Positions 43,628 through 51,669 of a stretch of DNA of 64,000 bases are shown here, piece after piece. The position numbers and the translations under genes were made by a program. The stretch covers positions 15,071 through 79,070 of the forward strand of contig JBAXKZ010000004.1 of the NCBI GenBank assembly GCA_037135095.1, written 5' to 3'. The notes beneath the pieces are model-generated. The model saw nothing but the letters and a program-made list of their open reading frames with translations, searched no databases and had not been told where the DNA came from. The DNA comes from CAIMZW01 sp037135095 (lineage in GTDB: Bacteria; Actinomycetota; Actinomycetes; Nanopelagicales; Nanopelagicaceae). Position 1 is the stretch's first letter; every line of letters starts with the position of its first letter.

Positions 43628-44362
43628 ATGATCGCAATCGCCCTTGCCGCAGTAACTGTGCTGGCAACCACCCTAGGTGGCGCGCTCGCCCTCAAGTCGA
43701 AAGATCGCTTCCACCTCGTTTTGGGCCTGGCCGCCGGTTTAATGCTCGGACTTGTCTCCTTCGACTTAATCCCCGAAATTTTTCGCAATGCCACCCTCCA
43801 CGTTGGAAAGCTCCCTGCCGTAACGCTGGCATTTGTTGGTGGCTTCCTGACGCTGCACTTCTTCGAACAATTTGCTGGCTCGCACGAGCCGGTTGATTCC
43901 GATTACGACCATGACCACACCCACTACGGCAACATCGCCGGCGGCTTAGGTGCCTTAGCAATGGCTGGACATGTATTCCTGGACGGAATGGCTCTTGGTC
44001 TAGCCTTTCAAGTTAGTAACGCTTTTGGAATCGCCGTCTTTATCGCACTCATAGTCCATGCCTTTAGCGATGGCCTTAATACCGTGGCTATGCTGATCAA
44101 GAGTGGAAAATGGAACTCCGCAGTAAAAGCGTTGCTCGTGATTGATGCGATCGCGCGAATTAGTGGCGCCGCCTTGGGAAGCAGAATTTCCATCAGCAAC
44201 TCTTGGCTAGCGATTTATTTGGCAGTCTTCTCGGGATTCATTATCTACATCGCCACTTCTCATATTTTGCCCGAAGCCCATTCTCGCCATCCATCACGAA
44301 TGACGATGGTGGCAACGCTTATTGGCGTGCTAACCATGTTCTTGGTGGTCAACACTCTATGA
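43628..44362 (+). CDS. ZIP family metal (probably zinc) transporter
   Basis: A 244-residue polytopic membrane protein with about eight helices. A histidine-rich loop (DYDHDHTHYGN) and the metal-site helices GHVFLDGMALGLAF and ALIVHAFSDGLNTVAM are ZIP features. It imports zinc or a related divalent metal. Position directly behind a Zur box and overlap (ATGA) with a Fur-family gene make zinc the likely substrate. Confidence 0.93.
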   Translation: MIAIALAAVTVLATTLGGALALKSKDRFHLVLGLAAGLMLGLVSFDLIPEIFRNATLHVGKLPAVTLAFVGGFLTLHFFEQFAGSHEPVDSDYDHDHTHYGNIAGGLGALAMAGHVFLDGMALGLAFQVSNAFGIAVFIALIVHAFSDGLNTVAMLIKSGKWNSAVKALLVIDAIARISGAALGSRISISNSWLAIYLAVFSGFIIYIATSHILPEAHSRHPSRMTMVATLIGVLTMFLVVNTL

Positions 44363-44724
44363 GTAAATCTGAAACCAAAGTCCTCCATGCTCTTGAAAGA
44401 GTCGGTGGCTTTGCCAGCGCTCAAGAACTCCATTTAGTTCTAAAACGAAATCAAGAAGCAATCGGTTTGACTACCGTCTATCGAGCACTACAGAGTTTGG
44501 TAGCCGATAAGAGTGTTGATCTACTTCGACGTGAAGATGGTGAAGCGATATATCGCCTCTGCGGCGACGCTCACCACCATCACCTAGTTTGCAAGAACTG
44601 TGGCAAGACCGTTGAGATTGAAGGCGGCGTAATCGAGAAGTGGGCGCAGAAGTCCGGCGAAGAGCATGGTTTTCGCGAGATCGGTCATACCGCCGAGATC
44701 TTTGGAATTTGCAGCGACTGCTAA
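44359..44724 (+). CDS. zur: Fur-family regulator, probably Zur
   Basis: The 121-residue protein has a winged-helix domain (SAQELHLVLKRNQEAIGLTT; VYRALQSLVADKSVDLLRR) and a metal/dimer domain with DAHHHHLVCKNCGKTVEI and the CSDC end giving the structural Cys4 zinc site. The start at ATG 44359 overlaps the ZIP stop (ATGA). Cotranscription with a ZIP transporter behind a Zur box supports Zur rather than Fur. It would repress its own operon when zinc is plentiful. Confidence 0.9.
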   Translation: MSKSETKVLHALERVGGFASAQELHLVLKRNQEAIGLTTVYRALQSLVADKSVDLLRREDGEAIYRLCGDAHHHHLVCKNCGKTVEIEGGVIEKWAQKSGEEHGFREIGHTAEIFGICSDC

Positions 44725-45489
44725 TTAAGCCTTACCAAACCTGCGATCGCGTTCGGCATAAATCTCAATAGCCTTCCATAACGTCCGGCGGTCAACGTCT
44801 GGCCACAAAACATCCATAAATACCATTTCAGCATAAGCAGATTGCCACGGCAGAAAATTGCTAGTTCGCTGTTCACCCGATGAACGAAGAAACAAATCAA
44901 CGTCGCGCATCTTTGGGCTATAAAGATGAGCTGCTAAAAGTTTTTCTGTAACTTGCTCTGGCTTGAGTTTTCGCTTGCTGATCTCAAGGGATATTGCCCG
45001 TACGGCATCCACAATTTCAGCTCGACCACCGTAATTAACGCACATATTCAGAGTTAACACTTTGTTGAATTTTGTCATTTCCTGCGCAATTTCTAGCTCT
45101 TTAATTACAGAACTCCAAAGTTTTTGGGCTCTGCCAACCCACTGGATTTTTACTCCCAATTCATTCATCTCATCCCGGCGGCGTCTAATGACATCGCGAT
45201 TAAAGCCCATTAGGAACTTCACCTCTTCCGGGGAACGGCGCCAGTTCTCCGTGGAAAATGCGTAGGCGCTAATCTCCTTAACGCCGATCTCAATGGCGCC
45301 ATGGACTACATCCAATAACGAAGCTTCCCCAGCTTCATGGCCAGCAGTTCTAGGTAAGCCGCGGGCTTTGGCCCAACGTCCATTGCCATCCATAACTATC
45401 GCAACATGCGCTGGAATTGCGGCGCTCGGCAATTTCGGCGGTTTCGCCCCAGATGGATGAGCGGTGGGGGCAACAACTTTTTTAGCCAC
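44725..45489 (-). CDS. uppS: Isoprenyl transferase (undecaprenyl diphosphate synthase type)
   Basis: A cis-prenyltransferase of 254 residues that makes the polyprenyl carrier for cell-wall synthesis. Signatures are HVAIVMDGNGRWAKARGL (catalytic Asp), TAGHEAGEASLLDVV, AFSTENWRRSPEEV, CVNYGGRAEIVDAVR and DLFLRSSGEQRTSNFLPWQS. I start at GTG 45489, one base after the recO stop (TAGCGTG), rather than at an upstream ATG that would overlap recO. Product chain length is not evident. Its stop abuts that of zur on the other strand. Confidence 0.95.
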   Translation of the reverse strand: MAKKVVAPTAHPSGAKPPKLPSAAIPAHVAIVMDGNGRWAKARGLPRTAGHEAGEASLLDVVHGAIEIGVKEISAYAFSTENWRRSPEEVKFLMGFNRDVIRRRRDEMNELGVKIQWVGRAQKLWSSVIKELEIAQEMTKFNKVLTLNMCVNYGGRAEIVDAVRAISLEISKRKLKPEQVTEKLLAAHLYSPKMRDVDLFLRSSGEQRTSNFLPWQSAYAEMVFMDVLWPDVDRRTLWKAIEIYAERDRRFGKA

Positions 45490-45490
45490 G

Positions 45491-46222
45491 CTAGATTCTC
45501 TCAACCAGAGGCAGACTTCGTAAACCTCGCTCAAGATGCCACTGCAAATAAGCGGCAATCAAACCGGAAGCTTCCCGGCGATTTCGAAGTTCGCTTTGGA
45601 TCGCACCATCCCAATCCCCGGTTTGCAGATCTGACATCAACTGAAGCGTTTCAACAAGTGGTGTAGCGGCCGCTGCCGGTTTGCAATCGGTGCAGACTGA
45701 TCCGCCGCCAACGAGAGAAAAATATTTATGCGGTCCGGGTTTATCGCAGCGAGAGCAGTTGGTTAAAGAAGGTGCGTAACCGGCAACCGAAAGGGAGCGC
45801 AATAAATATGCATCTAGAATCAAAGAAGAATCGTAAGTGTTGTGGGCTAAAGCCTTTAAGGCACCCACTACTAACAAATACTGTTGTAACGCTGGTTCAT
45901 GTTCTTGAGCTGTGAATCTCTCGGCCGCTTCCAGAATTGCAGATGCGATCGTCCAATTTTGATAGTCATTTGAAAGTGAGTCACCAAAATTTTCGATACT
46001 TTCGGCTTGGGTCACGATGTCGAAGGTCTTGCCCGTGTAGAGCTGCAGGTCGACATAGCTAGTTGGTTCTAGTCGCGCTCCGAATCTAGATTTAGTTCGG
46101 CGAACTCCTTTTGCGACGGCTCGCAGTCGACCATGATCCTTCGTGAAGAGCGTGATGATGCGATCGGCCTCGCCCAATTTCTGGGTGCGTAGGACGATCG
46201 CTTGATCACGATAAAGCGCCAT
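45491..46222 (-). CDS. recO: DNA repair protein RecO
   Basis: The 243-residue protein has an N-terminal OB-fold (ALYRDQAIVLRTQKLGEADR; ITLFTKDHGRLRAVAKGVRR) and a helical domain with a zinc site (NCSRCDKPG, then VCTDCK). RecO helps load RecA onto gapped DNA with RecR. TACCGT seven bases before the ATG suggests a leaderless promoter, so recO-uppS is likely its own operon. Confidence 0.95.
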   Translation of the reverse strand: MALYRDQAIVLRTQKLGEADRIITLFTKDHGRLRAVAKGVRRTKSRFGARLEPTSYVDLQLYTGKTFDIVTQAESIENFGDSLSNDYQNWTIASAILEAAERFTAQEHEPALQQYLLVVGALKALAHNTYDSSLILDAYLLRSLSVAGYAPSLTNCSRCDKPGPHKYFSLVGGGSVCTDCKPAAAATPLVETLQLMSDLQTGDWDGAIQSELRNRREASGLIAAYLQWHLERGLRSLPLVERI

Positions 46223-46229
46223 GGTTTAA

Positions 46230-46235
46230 ACGGTA
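46230..46235 (-). promoter_or_regulatory. Leaderless promoter -10 of recO-uppS
   Basis: TACCGT on the minus strand is followed by seven bases and the recO ATG at 46222. No Shine-Dalgarno sequence intervenes. Confidence 0.5.
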
Positions 46236-46276
46236 ACGGGCTAGATCGAGATTCGCTGGATATTGAAGGCTAGAAA

Positions 46277-48016
46277 TCAACGAATCTGAATTTGCTGACG
46301 CAGACCGCGATTTACCGCCGAAATAACGGCTTTTAGCGAAGCCGTCGTGGTGCTTGGGTCGATCCCCACGCCCCAATAAACTCGATCTCCGACTTCGCAC
46401 TCAAGATAGGCCGCCGCTTTTGCATCGCCACCAGCGCTGAGAGCATGCTCGTAGTAATCCAGAACACGAACCCGCATCGGTTCCAAATGAGAATTAAGAA
46501 TGTCAATAAATGCTGCGATTGGACCATTGCCAGAACCATTCAATGAATGGGGTTCGCCATCATCAGCCAATTCAACGCTTAGTTGAACATCCTCATCCAA
46601 ATGCGAAGTTTGGGATAGCCCATTTAACCTAAAGCGTCCCCAGTTGTTGCGTTTGGCCGGCAGGTATTCATCTTCAAAGATCTGCCACAACGCGTCAGCA
46701 GAGACTTCGCCGCCTTCTTCGTCGGTCTTGGATTGAACGACCTGACTAAATTCAATTTGAAGTCGACGAGGCAGATCCAAATGATGTTCATTCTTCATCA
46801 AATATGCGACGCCGCCTTTACCTGACTGGCTATTTACGCGAATCACCGCTTCGTAAGAGCGACCAATATCTTTAGGGTCTATTGGCAGGTAAGGAACTGC
46901 CCACGCCTGACGATCAATCGTTACGCCCGCTGCTTTCGCATCTTTCTCAAGATGCTCAAGGCCTTTCTTGATAGCATCTTGATGCGAGCCAGAAAAAGCG
47001 GTGAAGACTAAATCGCCGCCGTATGGGTGGCGCTCTGGCACTCGAAGTTGGTTGGCGTATTCAACGGTGCGTCGAACCTCATCGATATTCGAAAAATCAA
47101 TATGTGGATCAACGCCTTGGCTAAATAGGTTAAGTCCTAATGTAACTAGACAAACATTTCCCGTGCGTTCACCATTTCCAAAGAGCGTGCCTTCGATTCG
47201 ATCTGCGCCAGCCATGTAACCAAGCTCGGCGGCCGCAACACCGGTGCCACGATCGTTATGGGGATGGAGACTAAGAACTAATGAATCGCGATAAGCCAAA
47301 TTTCGATGCATCCATTCAATTGAATCGGCATACACATTTGGGGTTGCCATTTCAACAGTTGCAGGAAGATTTACGATGCTCTTCCAAGATGGCGTTGGCT
47401 TCCAGACGGCATTAACTGCATCGCATACTTCAACTGCGAATTCTAATTCGGTGCCGGTGTAAGACTCAGGTGAATACTCGAAAGAGACCAAAGTCCCCGG
47501 CACCGTATCCGTAAGTCGCAAACAAAGTTCAGCGCCATCGGTGGCGATTTTCTTAATTCCAGCCTTATCTAGTCCAAAGACAACGCGGCGTTGCAAAGTT
47601 GAGGTCGAGTTATAAAGGTGAACAACGGCATGTTTGGCACCTTTGATCGCCTCGTAAGTGCGACGAATTAAAGGTTCGCGAGCCTGGGTCAGAACCTGGA
47701 TAACAACATCATCTGGAATCAAACCATCTTCAATAATCTTGCGAACGAAATCGAAATCGGTCTGACTAGCAGATGGAAAACCGACTTCAATCTCTTTGTA
47801 ACCCATGCCTACTAATAGCTTAAACATCGCCATCTTGCGACTGGCATCCATTGGATCAATCAGCGCTTGATTACCGTCACGAAGGTCGACCGAACACCAC
47901 TGCGGCGCTTTGGTAATTTGCTTTGTGGGCCAGGTTCGATCGGTTAAATCCACAGGGATAAATGGGGCATAACGATGGATCGGCATTGAACTCGGGATTT
48001 GCTTTGGAAAATTCAT
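46277..48016 (-). CDS. leuA: 2-isopropylmalate synthase
   Basis: First committed enzyme of leucine synthesis, 579 residues. The TIM-barrel has CSVDLRDGNQALIDPMDASR and EVGFPSASQTDFDFVR, with metal ligands in SLHPHNDRGTGVAAAELG. A linker leads to the C-terminal LeuA dimer domain that binds leucine for feedback inhibition. It has a strong ribosome-binding site GAAGGAG five bases before the ATG. This site is exactly complementary to leucine codons in an upstream leader peptide, so expression is probably leucine-controlled at translation. Confidence 0.97.
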   Translation of the reverse strand: MNFPKQIPSSMPIHRYAPFIPVDLTDRTWPTKQITKAPQWCSVDLRDGNQALIDPMDASRKMAMFKLLVGMGYKEIEVGFPSASQTDFDFVRKIIEDGLIPDDVVIQVLTQAREPLIRRTYEAIKGAKHAVVHLYNSTSTLQRRVVFGLDKAGIKKIATDGAELCLRLTDTVPGTLVSFEYSPESYTGTELEFAVEVCDAVNAVWKPTPSWKSIVNLPATVEMATPNVYADSIEWMHRNLAYRDSLVLSLHPHNDRGTGVAAAELGYMAGADRIEGTLFGNGERTGNVCLVTLGLNLFSQGVDPHIDFSNIDEVRRTVEYANQLRVPERHPYGGDLVFTAFSGSHQDAIKKGLEHLEKDAKAAGVTIDRQAWAVPYLPIDPKDIGRSYEAVIRVNSQSGKGGVAYLMKNEHHLDLPRRLQIEFSQVVQSKTDEEGGEVSADALWQIFEDEYLPAKRNNWGRFRLNGLSQTSHLDEDVQLSVELADDGEPHSLNGSGNGPIAAFIDILNSHLEPMRVRVLDYYEHALSAGGDAKAAAYLECEVGDRVYWGVGIDPSTTTASLKAVISAVNRGLRQQIQIR

Positions 48017-48090
48017 TTTTACTCCTTCAGTACTGTGCGGGGCTGGTTTGGGTTACCGGCATGACCAAACTCCGCGGGCGAGGTGACCGA
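48017..48090 (-). promoter_or_regulatory. leuA leader: leuA leader RNA (structured 5' region)
   Basis: Between the leader-peptide stop and leuA are GC-rich complementary blocks. GCGGGGC (in the leader end) pairs perfectly with GCCCCGC near 48040. GTTTGG and CCAAAC can form a hairpin. The anti-Shine-Dalgarno CTCCTTC (48114-48120) pairs perfectly with the leuA Shine-Dalgarno (48022-48028). No U-run terminator is visible, so control seems to act on translation start rather than by an intrinsic terminator. Confidence 0.6.
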
Positions 48091-48138
48091 TTATTTGGCC
48101 CCGCCGCGGCAGCGAAGGAGGAGAGAAAAGCTGCGCAC
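48091..48138 (-). CDS. leuA leader peptide (15 residues, three tandem Leu codons)
   Basis: GTG start at 48138, product MRSFSLLLRCRGGAK, stop TAA at 48091. Three consecutive leucine codons (CTC CTC CTT) are at 48123-48115. A -10 element TACCCT (48150-48145) is six bases before the GTG, giving a leaderless leader transcript. Leucine-rich leader peptides before leuA are known from other actinobacteria. Here CTC-CTT-C is also an anti-Shine-Dalgarno for leuA. I infer that ribosomes stalled at these codons when leucine is short would keep the leuA site free. Confidence 0.75.
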   Translation of the reverse strand: MRSFSLLLRCRGGAK

Positions 48139-48144
48139 AGCGAA

Positions 48145-48150
48145 AGGGTA
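48145..48150 (-). promoter_or_regulatory. Leaderless promoter -10 of the leuA leader transcript
   Basis: TACCCT on the minus strand lies six bases before the leader GTG at 48138 and just after the glnA stop at 48160. It fits the TANNNT-N6-start pattern. Confidence 0.6.
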
Positions 48151-48159
48151 GCCCCTGGA

Positions 48160-49464
48160 TTAGAGAACGGGCAAATAACGCGAAAGTTCGTAGGCGCTCA
48201 CTTGTCGGCGATAGTCATCCCACTCGGAGCGCTTATTTCGAAGGACATACTCAAAAACGTCCTCGCCCAAGGTCTGTCGGACTAATTCGGAGCCCTCCAT
48301 GGCGGTAATTGCTTCATCCAGACTGGATGGAAGCAACTCAGGGTTCTCAGCATCGGTCAATTCGTAACCGGCCTCGACGCCCTTAAGCCCTGCGGCAATA
48401 ATCACGGCGAAGGCTAAATAAGGATTGCAGCCAGAATCTGGCGAGCGCACTTCGATCCGAGTCGAGTTCTCTTTCTTCGGTTTATATGCCGGAATCCGAA
48501 CTAACGCGGCGCGATTGTTAGCCCCCCAGGTAACGGCGGCCGGTGCTTCATCGCCACCAGCTAAGCGCTTGTATGAATTAACCCATTGATTTGTGATCAG
48601 CGTGAATTCGCGGGCGTGCCTAAGAATTCCGGCGATAAAAGCTCGACCAGTTTTCGAAAGCTGATGAGGTGCGCCGGCTTCGTAAAAGGCATTCTCTTCG
48701 CCTTCAAAGAGTGAGATATGGGTATGCATTCCAGAGCCAGGATGATCGGTAAATGGCTTTGGCATAAAGGAAGCAAGGAAACCCTGATCCAGCGCAACTT
48801 CTTTTACGACATGTCTGAAAGTCATGATGTTATCGGCGGTGCTGAGCGCATCGGCGTAACGCAGATCAATTTCTTGCTGGCCAGGCGCCGCTTCATGATG
48901 GCTAAATTCCACCGAAACGCCCATCGCTTCCAGCATAGTGATCGCTTGGCGACGAAAATCGTGGCCCACCGCCGCAGGTGTCTGATCGAAATAGCCACCG
49001 AAGTCAACGGGTACTGGAGGTTGACCTGCTGGAGTAGCACCTTCGAAGAGAAAAAATTCTAGTTCTGGATGGGTGTAACAGGTATAGCCCATCTCGGCTG
49101 CCTTATTTAAAGTTCGCTTTAAAACATTTCGCGGATCCGCAAGTGAAGGCGTGCCATCTGGAAGAGCGATATCGCAGAACATTCTTGCCGCGCCTGGAGC
49201 TTCAGTCCGCCATGGAAGAACGGCAAATGAGGAAGCATCGGGCTTGGCCAACATATCCGATTCAGTCACACGAGCGAAACCTTGGATTGCCGAACCATCA
49301 AAACCAATTCCTTCTTCAAAAGCACCTTCGAGTTCCGCTGGGGCGATTGCCACAGATTTCAAGAATCCCAAGACATCGGTAAACCAAAGTCGGACAAATC
49401 GAATATTGCGCTCTTCAAGAGTGCGAAGAACAAACTCTTCCTGGCGTGAAATCTCGTCGCTCAT
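48160..49464 (-). CDS. Glutamine synthetase (GlnA2-like, class I)
   Basis: Ligates ammonia to glutamate. The 434-residue protein has the beta-grasp N-terminal domain (FVRLWFTDVLGFLKSVAI), the substrate motif EEGIGFDGSAIQGF, metal/Glu ligands in ELEFFLFEG and HHEAAPGQQEIDLRYADAL, GSGMHTHISLFEG, the ATP region (KRLAGGDEAPAAVTWG) and RIEVRSPDSGCNPYLAFAV. It is shorter than GlnA1 (about 470) and matches the actinobacterial GlnA2 group. I see no obvious adenylylation-tyrosine motif. A TAACAT -10-like element and GGGGAC lie upstream. Confidence 0.93.
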   Translation of the reverse strand: MSDEISRQEEFVLRTLEERNIRFVRLWFTDVLGFLKSVAIAPAELEGAFEEGIGFDGSAIQGFARVTESDMLAKPDASSFAVLPWRTEAPGAARMFCDIALPDGTPSLADPRNVLKRTLNKAAEMGYTCYTHPELEFFLFEGATPAGQPPVPVDFGGYFDQTPAAVGHDFRRQAITMLEAMGVSVEFSHHEAAPGQQEIDLRYADALSTADNIMTFRHVVKEVALDQGFLASFMPKPFTDHPGSGMHTHISLFEGEENAFYEAGAPHQLSKTGRAFIAGILRHAREFTLITNQWVNSYKRLAGGDEAPAAVTWGANNRAALVRIPAYKPKKENSTRIEVRSPDSGCNPYLAFAVIIAAGLKGVEAGYELTDAENPELLPSSLDEAITAMEGSELVRQTLGEDVFEYVLRNKRSEWDDYRRQVSAYELSRYLPVL

Positions 49465-49511
49465 GTCCCCATTCTGCCAAGGCTGCGTTACGGATATGTT
49501 AACCAGGCGGG

Positions 49512-50594
49512 TTATAGCCCGTGTGCGGTGGCCACTGCCTCGTAGAAAATCTTGCCTTCGTGAACATTTAGCCCAGCCCCAAGCGCGGGATCCATAGCTA
49601 AAGCCTTCTCCCAGCCATTATCGGCCAACGCCAACGCATAGCGAATGGTGGCATTTGCCAAGGCGTAGGTAGAAGTTGCCGGCACCGCTCCTGGCATATT
49701 GGCCACGCAGTAGTACAACGAATTATGAACCGCGAAGGTGGGATCGGTATGAGTAGTGGCGCGAGAGCCCTCGAAGCAACCACCCTGATCAATCGCCACA
49801 TCTACTAAGACGCTGCCCGGTTTCATTTGAGCAACCAAAGCATCACTTACCAATTTTGGCGCTTTGGCACCAGGAACCAAGACCGCGCCGATAACTAAGT
49901 CGGCCGACAAAAGTTGATTTTCAATTTCATAAGCTGATGAAGCCAAAGTCCTAACTTGGCCAGCGAAGAGCGCGTCAATCTCGCCCAAGCGAGCAAGGTT
50001 CAAATCCAAAATCGTTACATCAGCGCGCATACCGTGAGCGATTGTCGCCGCCGCAACACCAACTACGCCACCGCCAAGTACAACAACCTTTGCAGGCTTG
50101 ACTCCAGGAACGCCGCCAAGCAATACGCCGCGACCGCCCGCGTTCTTTTGCAGCGTTGCTGCGCCAACTTGAATCGACATTCGACCGGCAACTTCACTCA
50201 TGGGTGCAAGCAAAGGCAGGTAACGATTTATCTCGACGGTCTCATAAGCAATTGCGGTAACGCCGCTCTTCATAATGGCATCGGTACATTCGCGAGAAGC
50301 GGCTAGGTGCAGATAGGTGAAGAGAATCTGCCCCTTTCGCATCCGGTGATATTCAGCTGCGATCGGTTCCTTCACTTTAATAATTAGATCGGCCCGCTGC
50401 CATAGCTCGTCTGCGGAGGCAACGATGCTCGCTCCGGCCTTTTCAAAATCCGCATCCGTGATGGCAGAGCCAAGCCCCGCATTACTTTCAACCAGAACCG
50501 TGTGACCGCGAGTGACGAAGGCATGGACTCCAGAAGGAGTTGCCGAAACTCGGAATTCATTGTTTTTGATCTCTTTTGGGACGCCAATAATCAT
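49512..50594 (-). CDS. ald: Alanine dehydrogenase
   Basis: NAD-dependent enzyme of 360 residues that interconverts alanine and pyruvate plus ammonia. The N-terminal MIIGVPKEIKNNEFRVSATP, catalytic region QILFTYLHLA, the NAD Rossmann motif VVVLGGGVVGVAAATIAHGM and VDVAIDQGGCFEGS are all characteristic. It starts nine bases after the DUF4192 stop. With glnA next, the pair handles ammonia and amino-nitrogen assimilation. Confidence 0.96.
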   Translation of the reverse strand: MIIGVPKEIKNNEFRVSATPSGVHAFVTRGHTVLVESNAGLGSAITDADFEKAGASIVASADELWQRADLIIKVKEPIAAEYHRMRKGQILFTYLHLAASRECTDAIMKSGVTAIAYETVEINRYLPLLAPMSEVAGRMSIQVGAATLQKNAGGRGVLLGGVPGVKPAKVVVLGGGVVGVAAATIAHGMRADVTILDLNLARLGEIDALFAGQVRTLASSAYEIENQLLSADLVIGAVLVPGAKAPKLVSDALVAQMKPGSVLVDVAIDQGGCFEGSRATTHTDPTFAVHNSLYYCVANMPGAVPATSTYALANATIRYALALADNGWEKALAMDPALGAGLNVHEGKIFYEAVATAHGL

Positions 50595-50603
50595 AAGACG
50601 ATG

Positions 50604-51596
50604 CTACTCGCCAAAAAGGCTGGCACAGATCTTTGGGTGGAGCTCAGCTCTCATTTGCGCGAAACTCTCAGGTGGCCAGCCAGCAGCAAAGACGCGGCGC
50701 AGCAATTTAGCCAATGGGTAGGCAAGATCCGCTTCAAAGGCTCGGTCCAAGGCGCGTTGCGCCAAAGTCCCATCGCCATTTTCGTAACAGACTGCTGCGT
50801 AAAGCGTGGCGACAGGTGCCAGATATTGCTTCGGCGCCATTCGCAAGAGCGAGAACCACATAGTCCCTAGCGCTTCGATATTTTCACTGGTGGTAATCCC
50901 CATCGCATAATCCCGTACTTGCAGGTCTTCAAGGCGAGCTAATACCAATGCGATCAAAGCCTTATTATCTGAGTAACCTTGCAGCTCAAAATCTTTCAGA
51001 AGTTCAATCGTTGCAACTGCAGCTTCACGCTGTTTGGCCCGAAGTTGCCCACCCTCATAATCCAAATCTGGTACCTGCTTTAAGAGTTTGTTCAACTGCG
51101 GATCGGGTTTGCGTTCAGAGAGGGCAGCTTTAAGCGAATCTAAATCTCGAAAGGGCAACCGTCTGCCAGCAGCAACTTGCTCGGCAGCTACTCTGGAACT
51201 CGAGATATCGGGCATGGCGTTTCCTTGTGGCGGACAACAATCTTTATCTTGGCATAGAAGGGAGCGCCAACGCTCCCCTTTGATCTCGAGCGACTCTCTA
51301 ATCGAAATCCCTCTCATCTCCAAAGCCTCGGAGAGCGGTGCAATAATAAATTCAGCATCAGTGACGTTCGAGGGCAAGTACGAGACCAGCAGCGCGGCAT
51401 CGCAAGAATCTTTGACCAAATGAGTAGCGAGCGCATCGATCTGATCAGGATCGGGATCGAGCGGGAAATCTACTCGCATCGCCATGCCAACGCTCTCTCC
51501 GGCAAGTGCAATAACTACCAACGAGTTTTCAGGATGGTATCCGATTAAAAATGGAACAGCTGCTAATAAATCATGAGGTGAAGTTAAAGTTGTCAT
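50604..51596 (-). CDS. DUF4192 family protein
   Basis: The 330-residue protein starts with the DUF4192 signature HDLLAAVPFLIGYHPENSLV, and contains GLxMRVDFPL-like (GMAMRVDFPLDPD) and ALLVSYLP segments. DUF4192 is an actinobacterial family of unknown function, usually single-copy. No signal peptide or membrane helix is seen. Ald lies directly downstream but a functional link is not established. Confidence 0.88.
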   Translation of the reverse strand: MTTLTSPHDLLAAVPFLIGYHPENSLVVIALAGESVGMAMRVDFPLDPDPDQIDALATHLVKDSCDAALLVSYLPSNVTDAEFIIAPLSEALEMRGISIRESLEIKGERWRSLLCQDKDCCPPQGNAMPDISSSRVAAEQVAAGRRLPFRDLDSLKAALSERKPDPQLNKLLKQVPDLDYEGGQLRAKQREAAVATIELLKDFELQGYSDNKALIALVLARLEDLQVRDYAMGITTSENIEALGTMWFSLLRMAPKQYLAPVATLYAAVCYENGDGTLAQRALDRAFEADLAYPLAKLLRRVFAAGWPPESFAQMRAELHPKICASLFGE

Positions 51597-51669
51597 GCGA
51601 TAAGGGTTGCGACTTTAGGAAATTCTGATCCCTTGGTTAACAAGTTCTGTGGATTGAACCATCATGTGG

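Noticed and set aside
44203..44358. 52-residue N-terminal extension of the Zur-like protein
   Set aside because: It overlaps the ZIP coding sequence in another frame; ATG 44359 gives a normal Fur-family start with ATGA coupling.
48034..48069. Second short frame in the leuA leader (ATG CCG GTA ACC ...)
   Set aside because: It has no leucine codons and no Shine-Dalgarno; the GTG leader at 48138 explains the region better.
48017..48159. Intrinsic transcription attenuator before leuA
   Set aside because: GC-rich complementary blocks are present but no T-run follows, so a classical terminator is not supported.
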